33,864 bases of DNA from Microbacteriaceae bacterium (GTDB lineage: Bacteria; Actinomycetota; Actinomycetes; Actinomycetales; Microbacteriaceae). The notes beneath the pieces were generated by a model. That model saw only the letters and a program-made list of their open reading frames with translations, was not told the DNA's origin and ran no database searches. Positions within the stretch are counted from its first letter, which is position 1; every line of letters starts with the position of its first letter. Location: assembly GCA_025464815.1 (NCBI GenBank), contig JAODMW010000045.1, positions 1-33,864 on the forward strand, written 5' to 3'. Made by a program: the position numbers and the translations under genes. Shown in pieces: positions 9,626 through 17,832 of the stretch.

Positions 9626-10852
9626 ATGTCCGCCCCAGTAACACTTGTGACGTCCCCGGCCAATTCCGACAGGTCCGACAGTCCCGACCATTCGCGACTC
9701 GGCTCCAAGCAGCACAGCGATGGCGGCTGGGGCCTTGTGCCTGTGCAGGTACGTTCTGCGCGCTTCAGTTCCTTCGAGGTCGACGACTTCGAGACGGTAA
9801 CCGGCCAGGAACTGGAGTGGAAGCACACCCCGGTCGCTAAGCTCACTCCGTTGACGGCTGGCGAGCTGGACGGCTCTCCGCTGCCGATCGAGGCGCAGGA
9901 GGTCGATGGCGCGCGCGTCGAGTGGATCGATCGCGACGACTCGCGGATCGGGCGCGCTGGAAAACCCGAGGAACGGGCATCCGCCAATGCCTGGAGCAGT
10001 TTCGAGAAGGCCCTGTCCATCACCGTCACGGGTGAAGAGCCCGTCGAGGTGCTCGTGAACCGCGCCGGTCTGGGTGATGCTCCCCGCGCCGCGCACACGG
10101 TGATCATCGCCGAGCATCACAGCCGTGGCACGGTGGTGTTGCAGAACTCCGGCCGTGCGCTGCTGAGCGAGAACGTGGAAATCGTGCTCGAGGAGGGCGC
10201 CCAGCTCACCGTCGTGACAGTGCAGGAATGGGCGGACGACGCCATTCACCTCGCGAGTCACTTCTCCGAGGTCGGCCGCGACGCACGACTCAAGCACGTG
10301 GTCGTCTCTCTCGGCGGGTCGGTCGTACGCATCAACCCCTCGACGCACCTCTCCAGCGAGGGCGGGGACGTCGAGCTCTTCGGCGTCTACTTCGCCGACA
10401 CCGGGCAGCATCTCGAACAGCAGATCTTCGTCAATCACGACGCTCCGAACACCAAATCGCGCGTGAGCTACAAGGGTGCGCTCCAGGGTGTCGGGGCCCA
10501 CACCGTCTGGGTCGGTGACGTGCTCATTCGGCCCACCGCTGCGGGTACCGACAGCTACGAGCAGAACCGCAACCTGCTGCTCACCGATGGCACACGCGCC
10601 GACTCGGTCCCCAACCTCGAGATCGAGACGGGCGACATCGCCGGCGCCGGGCACGCGAGCGCCTCCGGGCGTTTCGACGACGAGCAGCTCTTCTACCTTC
10701 AGGCCCGCGGGATCTCGGAAGAGGATGCCCGCCGCCTGGTCGTGCGCGGATTCCTCTCCGAGATCGTGCAGAAGATCGGTTCGCCCGCGCTCGAGGCTCG
10801 CCTGCAGGATGCGATCGAGGCGGAGCTCCTCGTGGGCGAGGTGGGCCGGTAA
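9626..10852 (+). CDS. sufD: Fe-S cluster assembly protein SufD
   Basis: Paralogue of SufB that forms the SufBCD scaffold and is needed for iron acquisition. The 408-residue length is typical. The N-terminal region has the family's EWKHTPVAKL motif. The C-terminal beta-helix part shows GVYFADTGQHLEQQ, YKGALQGVGAHTVW, NLEIETGDI, the conserved His in AGAGHASASG, and EEDARRLVVRGF. The ATG at 9626 is chosen because an in-frame TAG (9623-9625) abuts it. GGAAGGA at 9607-9613 is the nearest ribosome binding site, about 12 bases away, which is long. A short in-frame reading frame, starting at ATG 9587 inside the sufB stop region (ATGA) and ending at that TAG, may couple translation from sufB. Confidence 0.93.
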   Translation: MSAPVTLVTSPANSDRSDSPDHSRLGSKQHSDGGWGLVPVQVRSARFSSFEVDDFETVTGQELEWKHTPVAKLTPLTAGELDGSPLPIEAQEVDGARVEWIDRDDSRIGRAGKPEERASANAWSSFEKALSITVTGEEPVEVLVNRAGLGDAPRAAHTVIIAEHHSRGTVVLQNSGRALLSENVEIVLEEGAQLTVVTVQEWADDAIHLASHFSEVGRDARLKHVVVSLGGSVVRINPSTHLSSEGGDVELFGVYFADTGQHLEQQIFVNHDAPNTKSRVSYKGALQGVGAHTVWVGDVLIRPTAAGTDSYEQNRNLLLTDGTRADSVPNLEIETGDIAGAGHASASGRFDDEQLFYLQARGISEEDARRLVVRGFLSEIVQKIGSPALEARLQDAIEAELLVGEVGR

Positions 10853-11175
10853 TGGCCATCAGGATCTGTGCGGAGGATGAAATCGAACTCGGTTCCGCGG
10901 TCCGCGTCGTCATCGACGGCACACCTATCGCGGTCGTGCGGGACTCCGATGGCGCGGTGCACGCGATCGGCGACACCTGCACCCACGGGGACATCTCGCT
11001 CGCGGAAGGTTTCGTCGAAGACGACACCATCGAATGCTGGGCACACGGTTCGAAGTTCTCCCTTCTCACCGGCAAGCCGATCACCCTCCCGGCCTATGAG
11101 CCGGTCCCCGTTTTCGCCGTCTCCATCGTCGACGGCGATGTCTACATCGACCCGACGCCCATCGTCAGTGCTTGA
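10852..11175 (+). CDS. Rieske [2Fe-2S] ferredoxin, non-heme iron dioxygenase ferredoxin type, in the suf operon
   Basis: Small 107-residue protein with a complete Rieske signature. CTHGD supplies the first Cys/His pair and CWAHGSKF the second, about 20 residues apart. The fold resembles the ferredoxin subunit of aromatic-ring dioxygenases. The ATG at 10852 overlaps the sufD TAA by one base (TAATG), so it is translated with sufD. A Rieske gene between sufD and sufC is, from memory, common in actinobacterial suf operons. Its role is inferred to be electron delivery for cluster assembly or repair, but no sequence feature proves this. No partner oxygenase or reductase is in the window. Confidence 0.9.
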   Translation: MAIRICAEDEIELGSAVRVVIDGTPIAVVRDSDGAVHAIGDTCTHGDISLAEGFVEDDTIECWAHGSKFSLLTGKPITLPAYEPVPVFAVSIVDGDVYIDPTPIVSA

Positions 11176-11183
11176 AAAAGCAC
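11168..11183 (+). other. GAAA-loop hairpin between Rieske gene and sufC
   Basis: GTGCTT and AAGCAC form a perfect six-base stem closed by a GAAA tetraloop, spanning the stop codon of the Rieske gene (TGA 11173-11175). No T-tract follows, so it is not a typical terminator. Downstream, the GAAAGC motif occurs twice before sufC. It may be an mRNA processing or stability element that sets SufC levels apart from SufB and SufD. Confidence 0.45.
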
Positions 11184-11217
11184 GAGCCTGAAAGCACAGC
11201 CTAGAAAGCGCATCCAA

Positions 11218-11991
11218 ATGTCTGTATTAGAAGTCAAAGACCTCCGCGTGAGTGTGGAGACCGAGCAGGGCACCAAAGAAATCCTCAAAGGTGTCGACCT
11301 CGTGGTGAACGAGGGCGAGATCCACGCGATCATGGGGCCGAACGGCTCGGGGAAGTCCACGCTCGCCTACACGATAGCCGGGCATCCGAAATATCACGTC
11401 GACGGTGGCTCCATCACTCTCGACGGCGAAAACCTGCTCGCGATGACCGTCGACGCCCGCGCACGTGCGGGCCTTTTCCTGGCGATGCAGTACCCCGTCG
11501 AGATCCCGGGTGTCGCGGTCACCAACTTCCTCCGGACCGCCAAGACGGCGATCGACGGTGTGCAGCCATCGATCCGCACCTGGGGCAAAGAGGTCACGGA
11601 GGCGATGAAGAATCTCCGCATGGATTCCTCCTTCAAGGACCGCAACGTGAACGAGGGATTCTCGGGCGGCGAGAAGAAGCGCCACGAGATTCTGCAGCTC
11701 GAACTGCTCAAGCCCAAGTTCGCGGTGCTCGACGAGACCGACTCCGGCCTTGACGTCGACGCCCTCAAGATCGTCGCCGAGGGTGTCAACCGTGCCAAGG
11801 AGAACACCGGCCTCGGGCTGTTGCTCATCACGCACTACACCCGCATCCTGCGCTACATCACGCCGGACTTCGTGCACGTCTTCGTCGACGGTCGCGTTGC
11901 GGAGCAGGGCGGCCCCGAGCTGGCCGACCGTCTCGAGAACGAGGGCTACGATCGGTTCCTCGCCGATGCGGCCTCCCCGTCACAAGCGTAG
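11218..11991 (+). CDS. sufC: Fe-S cluster assembly ATPase SufC
   Basis: ABC-type ATPase of the SufBCD complex; ATP hydrolysis drives the conformational change that exposes the assembly site. The 257-residue protein contains Walker A GPNGSGKS (40-47), the Q-loop in LAMQYPVEIPG, the atypical SufC signature FSGGEKKR, Walker B FAVLDETDSGLD, and the switch His in LLLITHYTRIL. Lack of any transmembrane partner and the DETDSGLD form are characteristic of SufC. The start is ATG 11218 (MSVLEVKDLRV), 42 bases after the Rieske gene, with only weak purine-rich sequence (AGAAAG) as ribosome binding site. Confidence 0.96.
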   Translation: MSVLEVKDLRVSVETEQGTKEILKGVDLVVNEGEIHAIMGPNGSGKSTLAYTIAGHPKYHVDGGSITLDGENLLAMTVDARARAGLFLAMQYPVEIPGVAVTNFLRTAKTAIDGVQPSIRTWGKEVTEAMKNLRMDSSFKDRNVNEGFSGGEKKRHEILQLELLKPKFAVLDETDSGLDVDALKIVAEGVNRAKENTGLGLLLITHYTRILRYITPDFVHVFVDGRVAEQGGPELADRLENEGYDRFLADAASPSQA

Positions 11992-12000
11992 GCTGGGATT

Positions 12001-12330
12001 ATGGCTGTTGCACTTGCTCCACAGCTCTTCGACCAGGTCGAGGAGGCACTCAAAGACGTCGTCGATCCAGAACTCGGCGTGAACATCGTCGACCTCGGTC
12101 TGATCTACGACCTCACCTGGGACGACGAGAACAACGCGCTCATCATCAGCATGACGCTGACCTCTGCGGGATGCCCGCTCACAGACGTGATCGAGGAGCA
12201 GACCGCGCAGGCGCTGGACGGCATCGTCGAGCAGTTCCGCATCAACTGGGTATGGATGCCGCCATGGGGCCCGGAGAAGATCACGGATGATGGACGCGAC
12301 ATGATGCGCGCCCTCGGCTTCTCTATGTAA
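12001..12330 (+). CDS. sufT: SufT-like metal-sulfur cluster biosynthesis protein (MIP18/DUF59)
   Basis: A 109-residue MIP18/DUF59 protein. The signature DPELGVNIVDLGLIYDL lies near residues 22-38, and the conserved Cys is in LTSAGCPLTD. Proteins of this family (SufT, PaaD-like) act in maturation or carriage of Fe-S clusters. The gene is last in the suf run, nine bases after sufC. The usual cysteine desulfurase sufS and sulfur carrier sufU do not lie between sufC and sufT here; the next gene downstream, bioY, is on the opposite strand. The start ATG at 12001 gives the expected N-terminus. The gene is convergent with bioY with a 21-base gap and no obvious terminator. Confidence 0.88.
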   Translation: MAVALAPQLFDQVEEALKDVVDPELGVNIVDLGLIYDLTWDDENNALIISMTLTSAGCPLTDVIEEQTAQALDGIVEQFRINWVWMPPWGPEKITDDGRDMMRALGFSM

Positions 12331-12351
12331 CAGCGTGTCGGGCGGGGCTTC

Positions 12352-12996
12352 TCAGCTCTCGTTTTTTCTGGCGTCGGCGCGCGAAATGAGACGCCAACTG
12401 AGCGGAAGAATGGCGGCAGCGATCAGCGCTTTGATCAGGTCGCCCAGCAGGAACGGCAGGATTCCGCCCTGGACCGTTGCCTGGAGCACATTCGTCGTAC
12501 CGAAGAACTTGGTCATCGTTGCGGCAGGAAAGGTCCCGAGAACGGTGTACAGCCAGGGAAGCCCGAATGCATATATCACGACGGTTCCTGCAGCGAAGGC
12601 GACAAAGGTGCCGACGACCTTGTGGTCCCACTTCCGCTGAGCGAGCCATCCGGTCAACGCCGCAGCGAAGACGAAGCCGACGACGAAGCCGCCAGACGTT
12701 GACCCGAACAGGTTGCCGTGGCCACCCGCGGCGAACACCGGGAGTCCGGCAACACCCAGGACGAGGTAGAGGGCGAGGGATAGCGCCCCTCGTGTTGCGC
12801 CCAAGGTGGCCCCGACGAAGAGCACTGCGAAAGTCTGGCCGGTTATGGGCACCGGCCAGATCGGGATGACGAGTTGGGCGGCGATCGCGGTCAGTGCTGC
12901 ACCGGCCGCAACGAGAATCACATCCGTGACGAGGCTGCGGGCGAAGAACCGATCCGCGAGGGTCGGACGGCCGATGGCCAGGGTCAGGTTGGACAT
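12352..12996 (-). CDS. bioY: Biotin transporter S component BioY
   Basis: Substrate-binding membrane subunit of an energy-coupling-factor type biotin transporter. The 214-residue protein has about six hydrophobic helices. It carries the family features PVPITGQTFAVLFVGATLG near residues 48-66, the GxAGLPVFA segment, GGHGNLFGSTSGG, and QGGILPFLLGDLIK near the end. The start ATG at 12996 is preceded by AAGGAGAACGA, a good ribosome binding site. The open frame extends far upstream but only as antisense to the ABC-F gene. No bioM or bioN energizing genes are next to it, so it may work alone or with a shared ECF module. The promoter faces the ABC-F gene. Confidence 0.93.
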   Translation of the reverse strand: MSNLTLAIGRPTLADRFFARSLVTDVILVAAGAALTAIAAQLVIPIWPVPITGQTFAVLFVGATLGATRGALSLALYLVLGVAGLPVFAAGGHGNLFGSTSGGFVVGFVFAAALTGWLAQRKWDHKVVGTFVAFAAGTVVIYAFGLPWLYTVLGTFPAATMTKFFGTTNVLQATVQGGILPFLLGDLIKALIAAAILPLSWRLISRADARKNES

Positions 12997-13119
12997 TCGT
13001 TCTCCTTGAGGGGTACGGAAATCGGACCGAGGGCCCAGGAAATATACTAGAGGCCTACCCCTCCCCTCCCGTTGTCGCCAGTCCACAAAAAACTGGCGAC
13101 TAAAGAATGGACTCTGCCT
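12997..13119. promoter_or_regulatory. Divergent bioY / ABC-F control region with 9-bp dyad
   Basis: The AT-rich AATATACTAG at 13041-13050 provides -10 boxes on both strands: TATACT (13043-13048) towards the ABC-F gene and TATATT or TAGTAT on the minus strand towards bioY. Downstream on the plus strand is a pyrimidine-rich run, then a perfect 9-base inverted repeat. GTCGCCAGT (13074-13082) and ACTGGCGAC (13092-13100) flank an A-rich 9-base loop. The dyad lies inside the predicted ABC-F leader and would form a hairpin about 20 bases before the GTG start. It could equally be an operator. It has no T-tract after it and does not resemble the BioQ or BirA sites I know. Confidence 0.5.
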
Positions 13120-14718
<1,599 letters not shown>

Positions 14719-14728
14719 GTCTGCCTGC

Positions 14729-14750
14729 GGGTCGAATAGCGCCGTCTTCG
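14729..14750. repeat. Degenerate half copy of the palindromic repeat
   Basis: GGGTCGAATAG followed by CGCCGTCTTCG matches the left arm of the two full elements just downstream, with one G-to-A change, and then breaks off. A shared flank (GTCTGCC and a following GCG) precedes this copy at 14719 and the next ones at 14756 and 14868, showing that the whole unit, flank included, was duplicated in tandem. Confidence 0.75.
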
Positions 14751-14766
14751 ACTGAGTCTGCCCTGC

Positions 14767-14857
14767 GGGTCGAGTAGCGCCGTCTTCGGCGCGTATCGAG
14801 ACCTCACGCTATCGGTACCCCGGTCTCGATACGGTCGCTGAGCGACCTACTCGACCC
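14767..14857. repeat. Cruciform-forming palindromic element, copy 1
   Basis: A 91-base element with nested dyads. The outer arms are GGGTCGAGTAG (14767-14777) and CTACTCGACCC (14847-14857), a perfect 11-bp match. The inner arms are CGTATCGAGACC (14792-14803) and GGTCTCGATACG (14822-14833), a perfect 12-bp match. Between outer and inner arms on each side sits a small hairpin: CGCCG/CGGCG (14778-14791) on the left and GTCGC/GCGAC (14834-14846) on the right. The transcript would fold as a four-way junction. Similar GGTCTCGATACG...CTACTCGACC repeats are, from memory, widespread between genes in Microbacteriaceae. The element sits between convergent genes, where it can act as a two-way terminator. 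Confidence 0.85.
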
Positions 14858-14877
14858 ACAAAACTCGTCTGCCCTGC

Positions 14878-14960
14878 GGGTCGAGTAGCGCCGTCTCCGG
14901 CGCGTATCGAGACCTCATCGCCACCGGTCTGATACGGTCGCTGAGCGACCTACTCGACCC
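14878..14960. repeat. Cruciform-forming palindromic element, copy 2
   Basis: The second copy has outer arms GGGTCGAGTAG (14878-14888) and CTACTCGACCC (14950-14960), perfectly matched. The inner arms are CGTATCGAGACC (14903-14914) and GGTCTGATACG (14926-14936), which lacks one C compared with copy 1. The left mini-hairpin is CGCCGTCTCCGGCG, with one change in the loop, and the right one (14937-14949) is identical to copy 1. The central loop is shorter. The element ends seven bases before the SURF1 stop codon. Confidence 0.85.
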
Positions 14961-14967
14961 GCAAAGG

Positions 14968-15813
14968 TCAGCGCCGGGTGCCCGCGAGGATCTCGTCCTC
15001 GATCTCGGCATCCGTTCGTGGTCGTTCCGCCCTGCGGCGCGCGCGATCTTCCGCACGCTCCTGCTCGTCGGGATCGTCGGCGTTGCGCATCCGGTATTCC
15101 TGTCGGATGGCATAGCCGAGCCCGAAGAAGGCGATGATCGCGAAGATCACCCACTGGATCGCGTACGAGATGTGCAGACCCTCATCGAGCACCGGCTGCG
15201 GCATGGCGGTAGGCCGGGTCTTCGCAGCGGGGTTTTCAGAGACCATCAGCCCGTAGGCGGCCGTGTAGGTCGGTTTGCCGACGAGGCTCGCCACCGAGGG
15301 CAGGTGCACCGTCGCGATCTCTCCGGAGGCTGCTGTGCGCCCGTCGAGGGTGGGTTCGCCCGCCTGGAGGCGCACGACGACGGTGACGACTCCGGATCGC
15401 GGTGACGGAACGCTGTCCGGCGCGTCCTGATGATTGCCGGTCGGCAGGTACCCGCGATCCACGACGAAGACCGAACCGTCTTCGAGCAGCAGGGGAGTGA
15501 GCACCTCGAACCCGGGCTGGCCGTTGAGCGGACGGTTGCGGACCAGGAGCTGGTCGGCCATCACATAGGTTCCGGTGAGGGTGACCTGCGTCCACTCCTG
15601 GCTCGGTTTGTAGGACGTCAGCGTGGGCAGCACATCACCGATCGGCCTGGGGACACTGTGATAGTTGCTGTCGACGAGCTGGTTGGCGGATCGCGTCTCG
15701 TTCGTGCGATCGATCTGCCACTTCGACAGGCCGATGCAGACGACCGCGAAGACGACCGCGAGTGCGAGATAGCCGAACCAGCGGCGGCTGAACGCGAAGC
15801 GCCAGTTCTTCAC
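14968..15813 (-). CDS. SURF1 family cytochrome oxidase assembly protein
   Basis: Membrane protein that assists insertion of heme or assembly of subunit I of the aa3-type cytochrome c oxidase. The 281-residue protein has the SURF1 layout: an N-terminal membrane helix (about 11-30) running into GLSKWQIDR, a soluble domain with WTQVTLTGTYV, LLVRNRPLNGQPGFEVLTPL and VDRGYLP, then a second helix near residues 216-236 beginning HISYAIQWVIFA. A charged tail follows. The start is GTG at 15813, whose bases overlap the stop of the upstream 83-residue gene (GTGA). It fits with ctaA and ctaB in this window as oxidase-maturation genes. Confidence 0.92.
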   Translation of the reverse strand: MKNWRFAFSRRWFGYLALAVVFAVVCIGLSKWQIDRTNETRSANQLVDSNYHSVPRPIGDVLPTLTSYKPSQEWTQVTLTGTYVMADQLLVRNRPLNGQPGFEVLTPLLLEDGSVFVVDRGYLPTGNHQDAPDSVPSPRSGVVTVVVRLQAGEPTLDGRTAASGEIATVHLPSVASLVGKPTYTAAYGLMVSENPAAKTRPTAMPQPVLDEGLHISYAIQWVIFAIIAFFGLGYAIRQEYRMRNADDPDEQERAEDRARRRAERPRTDAEIEDEILAGTRR

Positions 15814-16061
15814 GACAGCGCCCCCTCTGCGACATGCTGGTCGAGGGGAGTGACGAGCACCGGGAAGTCCCGCGCCGCCAGGTAGTCGCGAAGGTAGTCG
15901 CGGTGATCGTCGCAGGCGAGCCAGACCTTCACCCGTTCAGGACCGTGGATGCGGGGATTGCGCCAGTTGACATTCCAGACGGCCGGGAGCCGGCATCCGG
16001 CCCTCGAGCAGGTCGGCGACAGCTCGACGGCATCCCCGTCCGTATCCCAGCCGGCGATCAC
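15810..16061 (-). CDS. Small conserved Cys/His-rich protein (function unknown)
   Basis: An 83-residue protein starting at GTG 16061 (VIAGWDTDGDAVELSP). It contains CSRAGC (a CX4C pair), then VWNVNWRNPRIHGPERVK, then WLACDDHRDYL with a CX2H pair. The spacing suggests a small zinc-binding fold. It overlaps the DUF3099 gene upstream and the SURF1 gene downstream by four bases each (GTGA), so the three are translated as a unit. Related short proteins in actinobacteria are, as far as I recall, sometimes labelled acetone carboxylase, which the sequence does not support. The tight linkage to SURF1 hints at a role around the membrane or oxidase, but that is inference from context only. Confidence 0.82.
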   Translation of the reverse strand: MIAGWDTDGDAVELSPTCSRAGCRLPAVWNVNWRNPRIHGPERVKVWLACDDHRDYLRDYLAARDFPVLVTPLDQHVAEGALS

Positions 16062-16333
16062 TTGTCGTCGGGCTTTCTGCGCTGGAGCGCGCCGGGACGG
16101 AGCACCCTGATGGAATTGGTTCTCGAGCTGCTCGCGTTGGCCAGCACGACCGCGACATAGGGGAGGAGGATCGCTCCGGCGGCGGGAAGAAGCAGCCACC
16201 AACCCCGCACGAAGAGACAGAGAACGATGCAGACCACGCGGATCGACATGGCGACCGTGTACTGGATCATGCGACTGCGCCGGTCGTCCTGCGGAGACCG
16301 GGGAAGGGACGTGATCGACTGCTGCTTGGCCAT
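16058..16333 (-). CDS. DUF3099 family small membrane protein
   Basis: A 91-residue protein from ATG 16333 (MAKQQSITSLPRSPQDD). A short polar N-terminus with the motif ITSLPRSPQDDRRSRM is followed by two closely spaced hydrophobic segments (about 27-46 and 48-66) and a basic tail. This layout matches the DUF3099 family of actinobacteria, whose function is unknown. GGGAG five bases before the ATG supports this start over the in-frame TTG four codons upstream. The stop overlaps the GTG of the next gene. The gene diverges from fabG. Confidence 0.85.
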   Translation of the reverse strand: MAKQQSITSLPRSPQDDRRSRMIQYTVAMSIRVVCIVLCLFVRGWWLLLPAAGAILLPYVAVVLANASSSRTNSIRVLRPGALQRRKPDDK

Positions 16334-16403
16334 GGGTTCTCCCAAGCCTACGTCTAAGATTGGGAGAGTTTGCCGCCGCGCATCCGTCGAAAGTGAGGGT
16401 CAA
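16334..16403. promoter_or_regulatory. Divergent DUF3099 / fabG promoter region
   Basis: A 70-base gap. TAAGAT at 16355-16360 is a reasonable plus-strand -10 for fabG, giving a leader of about 37 bases with GAGGG as ribosome binding site. The minus strand has GGGAG for the DUF3099 gene and a weak -10 overlapping the same AT-rich patch. No -35 is convincing on either strand. Confidence 0.35.
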
Positions 16404-17114
16404 ATGACCACCCCCAGAACTGTTCTCGTCACCGGTGGTAATCGTGGCATCGGCTACGCGATCGCCGAGCAATTCATTGCCCAGGGCCATCGAGTCGCCG
16501 TTACCGCCCGCTCGGGCGAAGGGCCGGTCGGGAGCTTCACGGTGAAGGCGGATGTAACGGATGCCGAGTCGGTCGATGCGGCATTCACCGCCATCGAGGC
16601 CGAACTCGGCCCCGTGGAGGTGCTCGTCGCCAACGCAGGAATCACCAGGGACACCCTGCTGCTGCGTATGACAGAGGATGACTTCACCTCGGTGATCGAC
16701 ACCAACCTCAGCGGCGCTTTCCGTGTGATCAAACGTGCGTCGAAGGGAATGCTCAAGGCCCGCTACGGCCGGATCGTGCTCGTTTCGAGCGTCGTCGGCC
16801 TGCTGGGTTCGGCCGGACAGGTCAACTACGCGGCATCGAAGAGCGGTCTCGTCGGAATCGCGCGGTCGATCACGCGTGAACTCGGTGCACGCGGGATCAC
16901 CGCGAATGTCGTCGCGCCGGGTTTCATCGAGACCGACATGACCGCTGAGCTGCCGGAGGCCCAGCAGGCCGAGTACAAGAAGTCCATTCCCGCCGGCCGC
17001 TTCGCGAGCCCGGAGGAGGTCGCGAAGGTGGTCACCTGGATCGCAGGCGATGATGCCGGCTACATCTCCGGTGCGATCATCCCGGTGGACGGCGGACTCG
17101 GAATGGGTCACTGA
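16404..17114 (+). CDS. fabG: 3-oxoacyl-ACP reductase FabG (SDR family)
   Basis: Short-chain dehydrogenase that probably reduces 3-oxoacyl-ACP with NADPH in fatty acid elongation. The 236-residue protein has the cofactor motif TGGNRGIG (10-17), NAG (77-79), a catalytic Ser near 128-129, and YAASK (Tyr142, Lys146). The substrate-loop PGFIETDMT and the end SGAIIPVDGGLGMGH are typical of FabG and close to mycobacterial FabG1/MabA. The ATG at 16404 is preceded by GAGGG. The gene stands alone, convergent with serB, rather than with other fab genes, so a related reductase role is possible. Confidence 0.88.
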   Translation: MTTPRTVLVTGGNRGIGYAIAEQFIAQGHRVAVTARSGEGPVGSFTVKADVTDAESVDAAFTAIEAELGPVEVLVANAGITRDTLLLRMTEDDFTSVIDTNLSGAFRVIKRASKGMLKARYGRIVLVSSVVGLLGSAGQVNYAASKSGLVGIARSITRELGARGITANVVAPGFIETDMTAELPEAQQAEYKKSIPAGRFASPEEVAKVVTWIAGDDAGYISGAIIPVDGGLGMGH

Positions 17115-17139
17115 GCCCGCACAAGCGGAGACCTGGCTC

Positions 17140-17778
17140 CTAGCCGCGCAATCCAAGTAGAGGCAGCAACTGGCTCAGGTCGCGCACGTCCATCAGCACG
17201 GCGGCCTCGTCGCGCACCGGGGCTTTCGCATCGAAGCCGACCGAGAGACCCGTGATTGCCATCATCGGCAGGTCGTTCGCACCATCTCCGACGGCAACGG
17301 TCTGGCCGAGCGGCACCCCGAAGTCCGCGGCCCACTCGGAGAGGGTGTCCGCCTTGGCGTTCGCATCGATGATGGGACCGACGAGCCCCCCGGTGAGCCT
17401 GCCGTCCACCACCTCGAGCCGGTTGGCCCGCCAATAGTCGAGCCCCAGCACCTCGGCGACCGGATCGATGATCTCGTGGAAGCCGCCGGAGACGACCGCC
17501 ACCCGGCCACCGGCTGCGTGGACGCCGGCGATCATCTCGGGAACACCCCTGGTCACCGTCACGAGGGAGGAGACCTCGGCGAAGACGGTCTCGGGCAGTC
17601 CGGCGAGAGTCGCGACACGAGCACGCAGGCTCTGCTCGAAATCGACGTGTCCATTCATGGCGCTGGCCGTGATGGCCGCCACGGCCTCACCCGCGCCCGC
17701 GGCATCCGCGAGCAGTTCGATGACCTCGTTCTCGATGAGGGTCGAGTCGACGTCGAGTACGACGAGAAAGCGGGGCAT
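17140..17778 (-). CDS. serB: Phosphoserine phosphatase SerB
   Basis: HAD-superfamily phosphatase that releases serine from phosphoserine, the last step of serine synthesis. The 212-residue protein has the HAD nucleophile motif DVDST (9-13), VSGGF (96-100) as motif II, Lys142 and GDGANDLPM (164-172) as motifs III and IV. It lacks the N-terminal ACT domain found in many actinobacterial SerB proteins, giving a compact enzyme. The ATG at 17778 follows AGGATGG. It lies 54 bases after glgC on the same strand and may share its transcript; it converges on fabG. Confidence 0.9.
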   Translation of the reverse strand: MPRFLVVLDVDSTLIENEVIELLADAAGAGEAVAAITASAMNGHVDFEQSLRARVATLAGLPETVFAEVSSLVTVTRGVPEMIAGVHAAGGRVAVVSGGFHEIIDPVAEVLGLDYWRANRLEVVDGRLTGGLVGPIIDANAKADTLSEWAADFGVPLGQTVAVGDGANDLPMMAITGLSVGFDAKAPVRDEAAVLMDVRDLSQLLPLLGLRG

Positions 17779-17832
17779 CGGCGACGGCCATCCTGTAACG
17801 GGGGTGAAGGCACCCGGTGCAGCGCGCTGGCT

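Noticed and set aside
13072-13119. TTG at 13072 as the ABC-F start
   Set aside because: It would place the hairpin within coding sequence and add residues not expected before the first ABC domain; GTG at 13120 starts right at the domain.
14719-14967. CRISPR array
   Set aside because: The repeats are nested palindromes with few copies and no regular spacers, and no cas genes are present.
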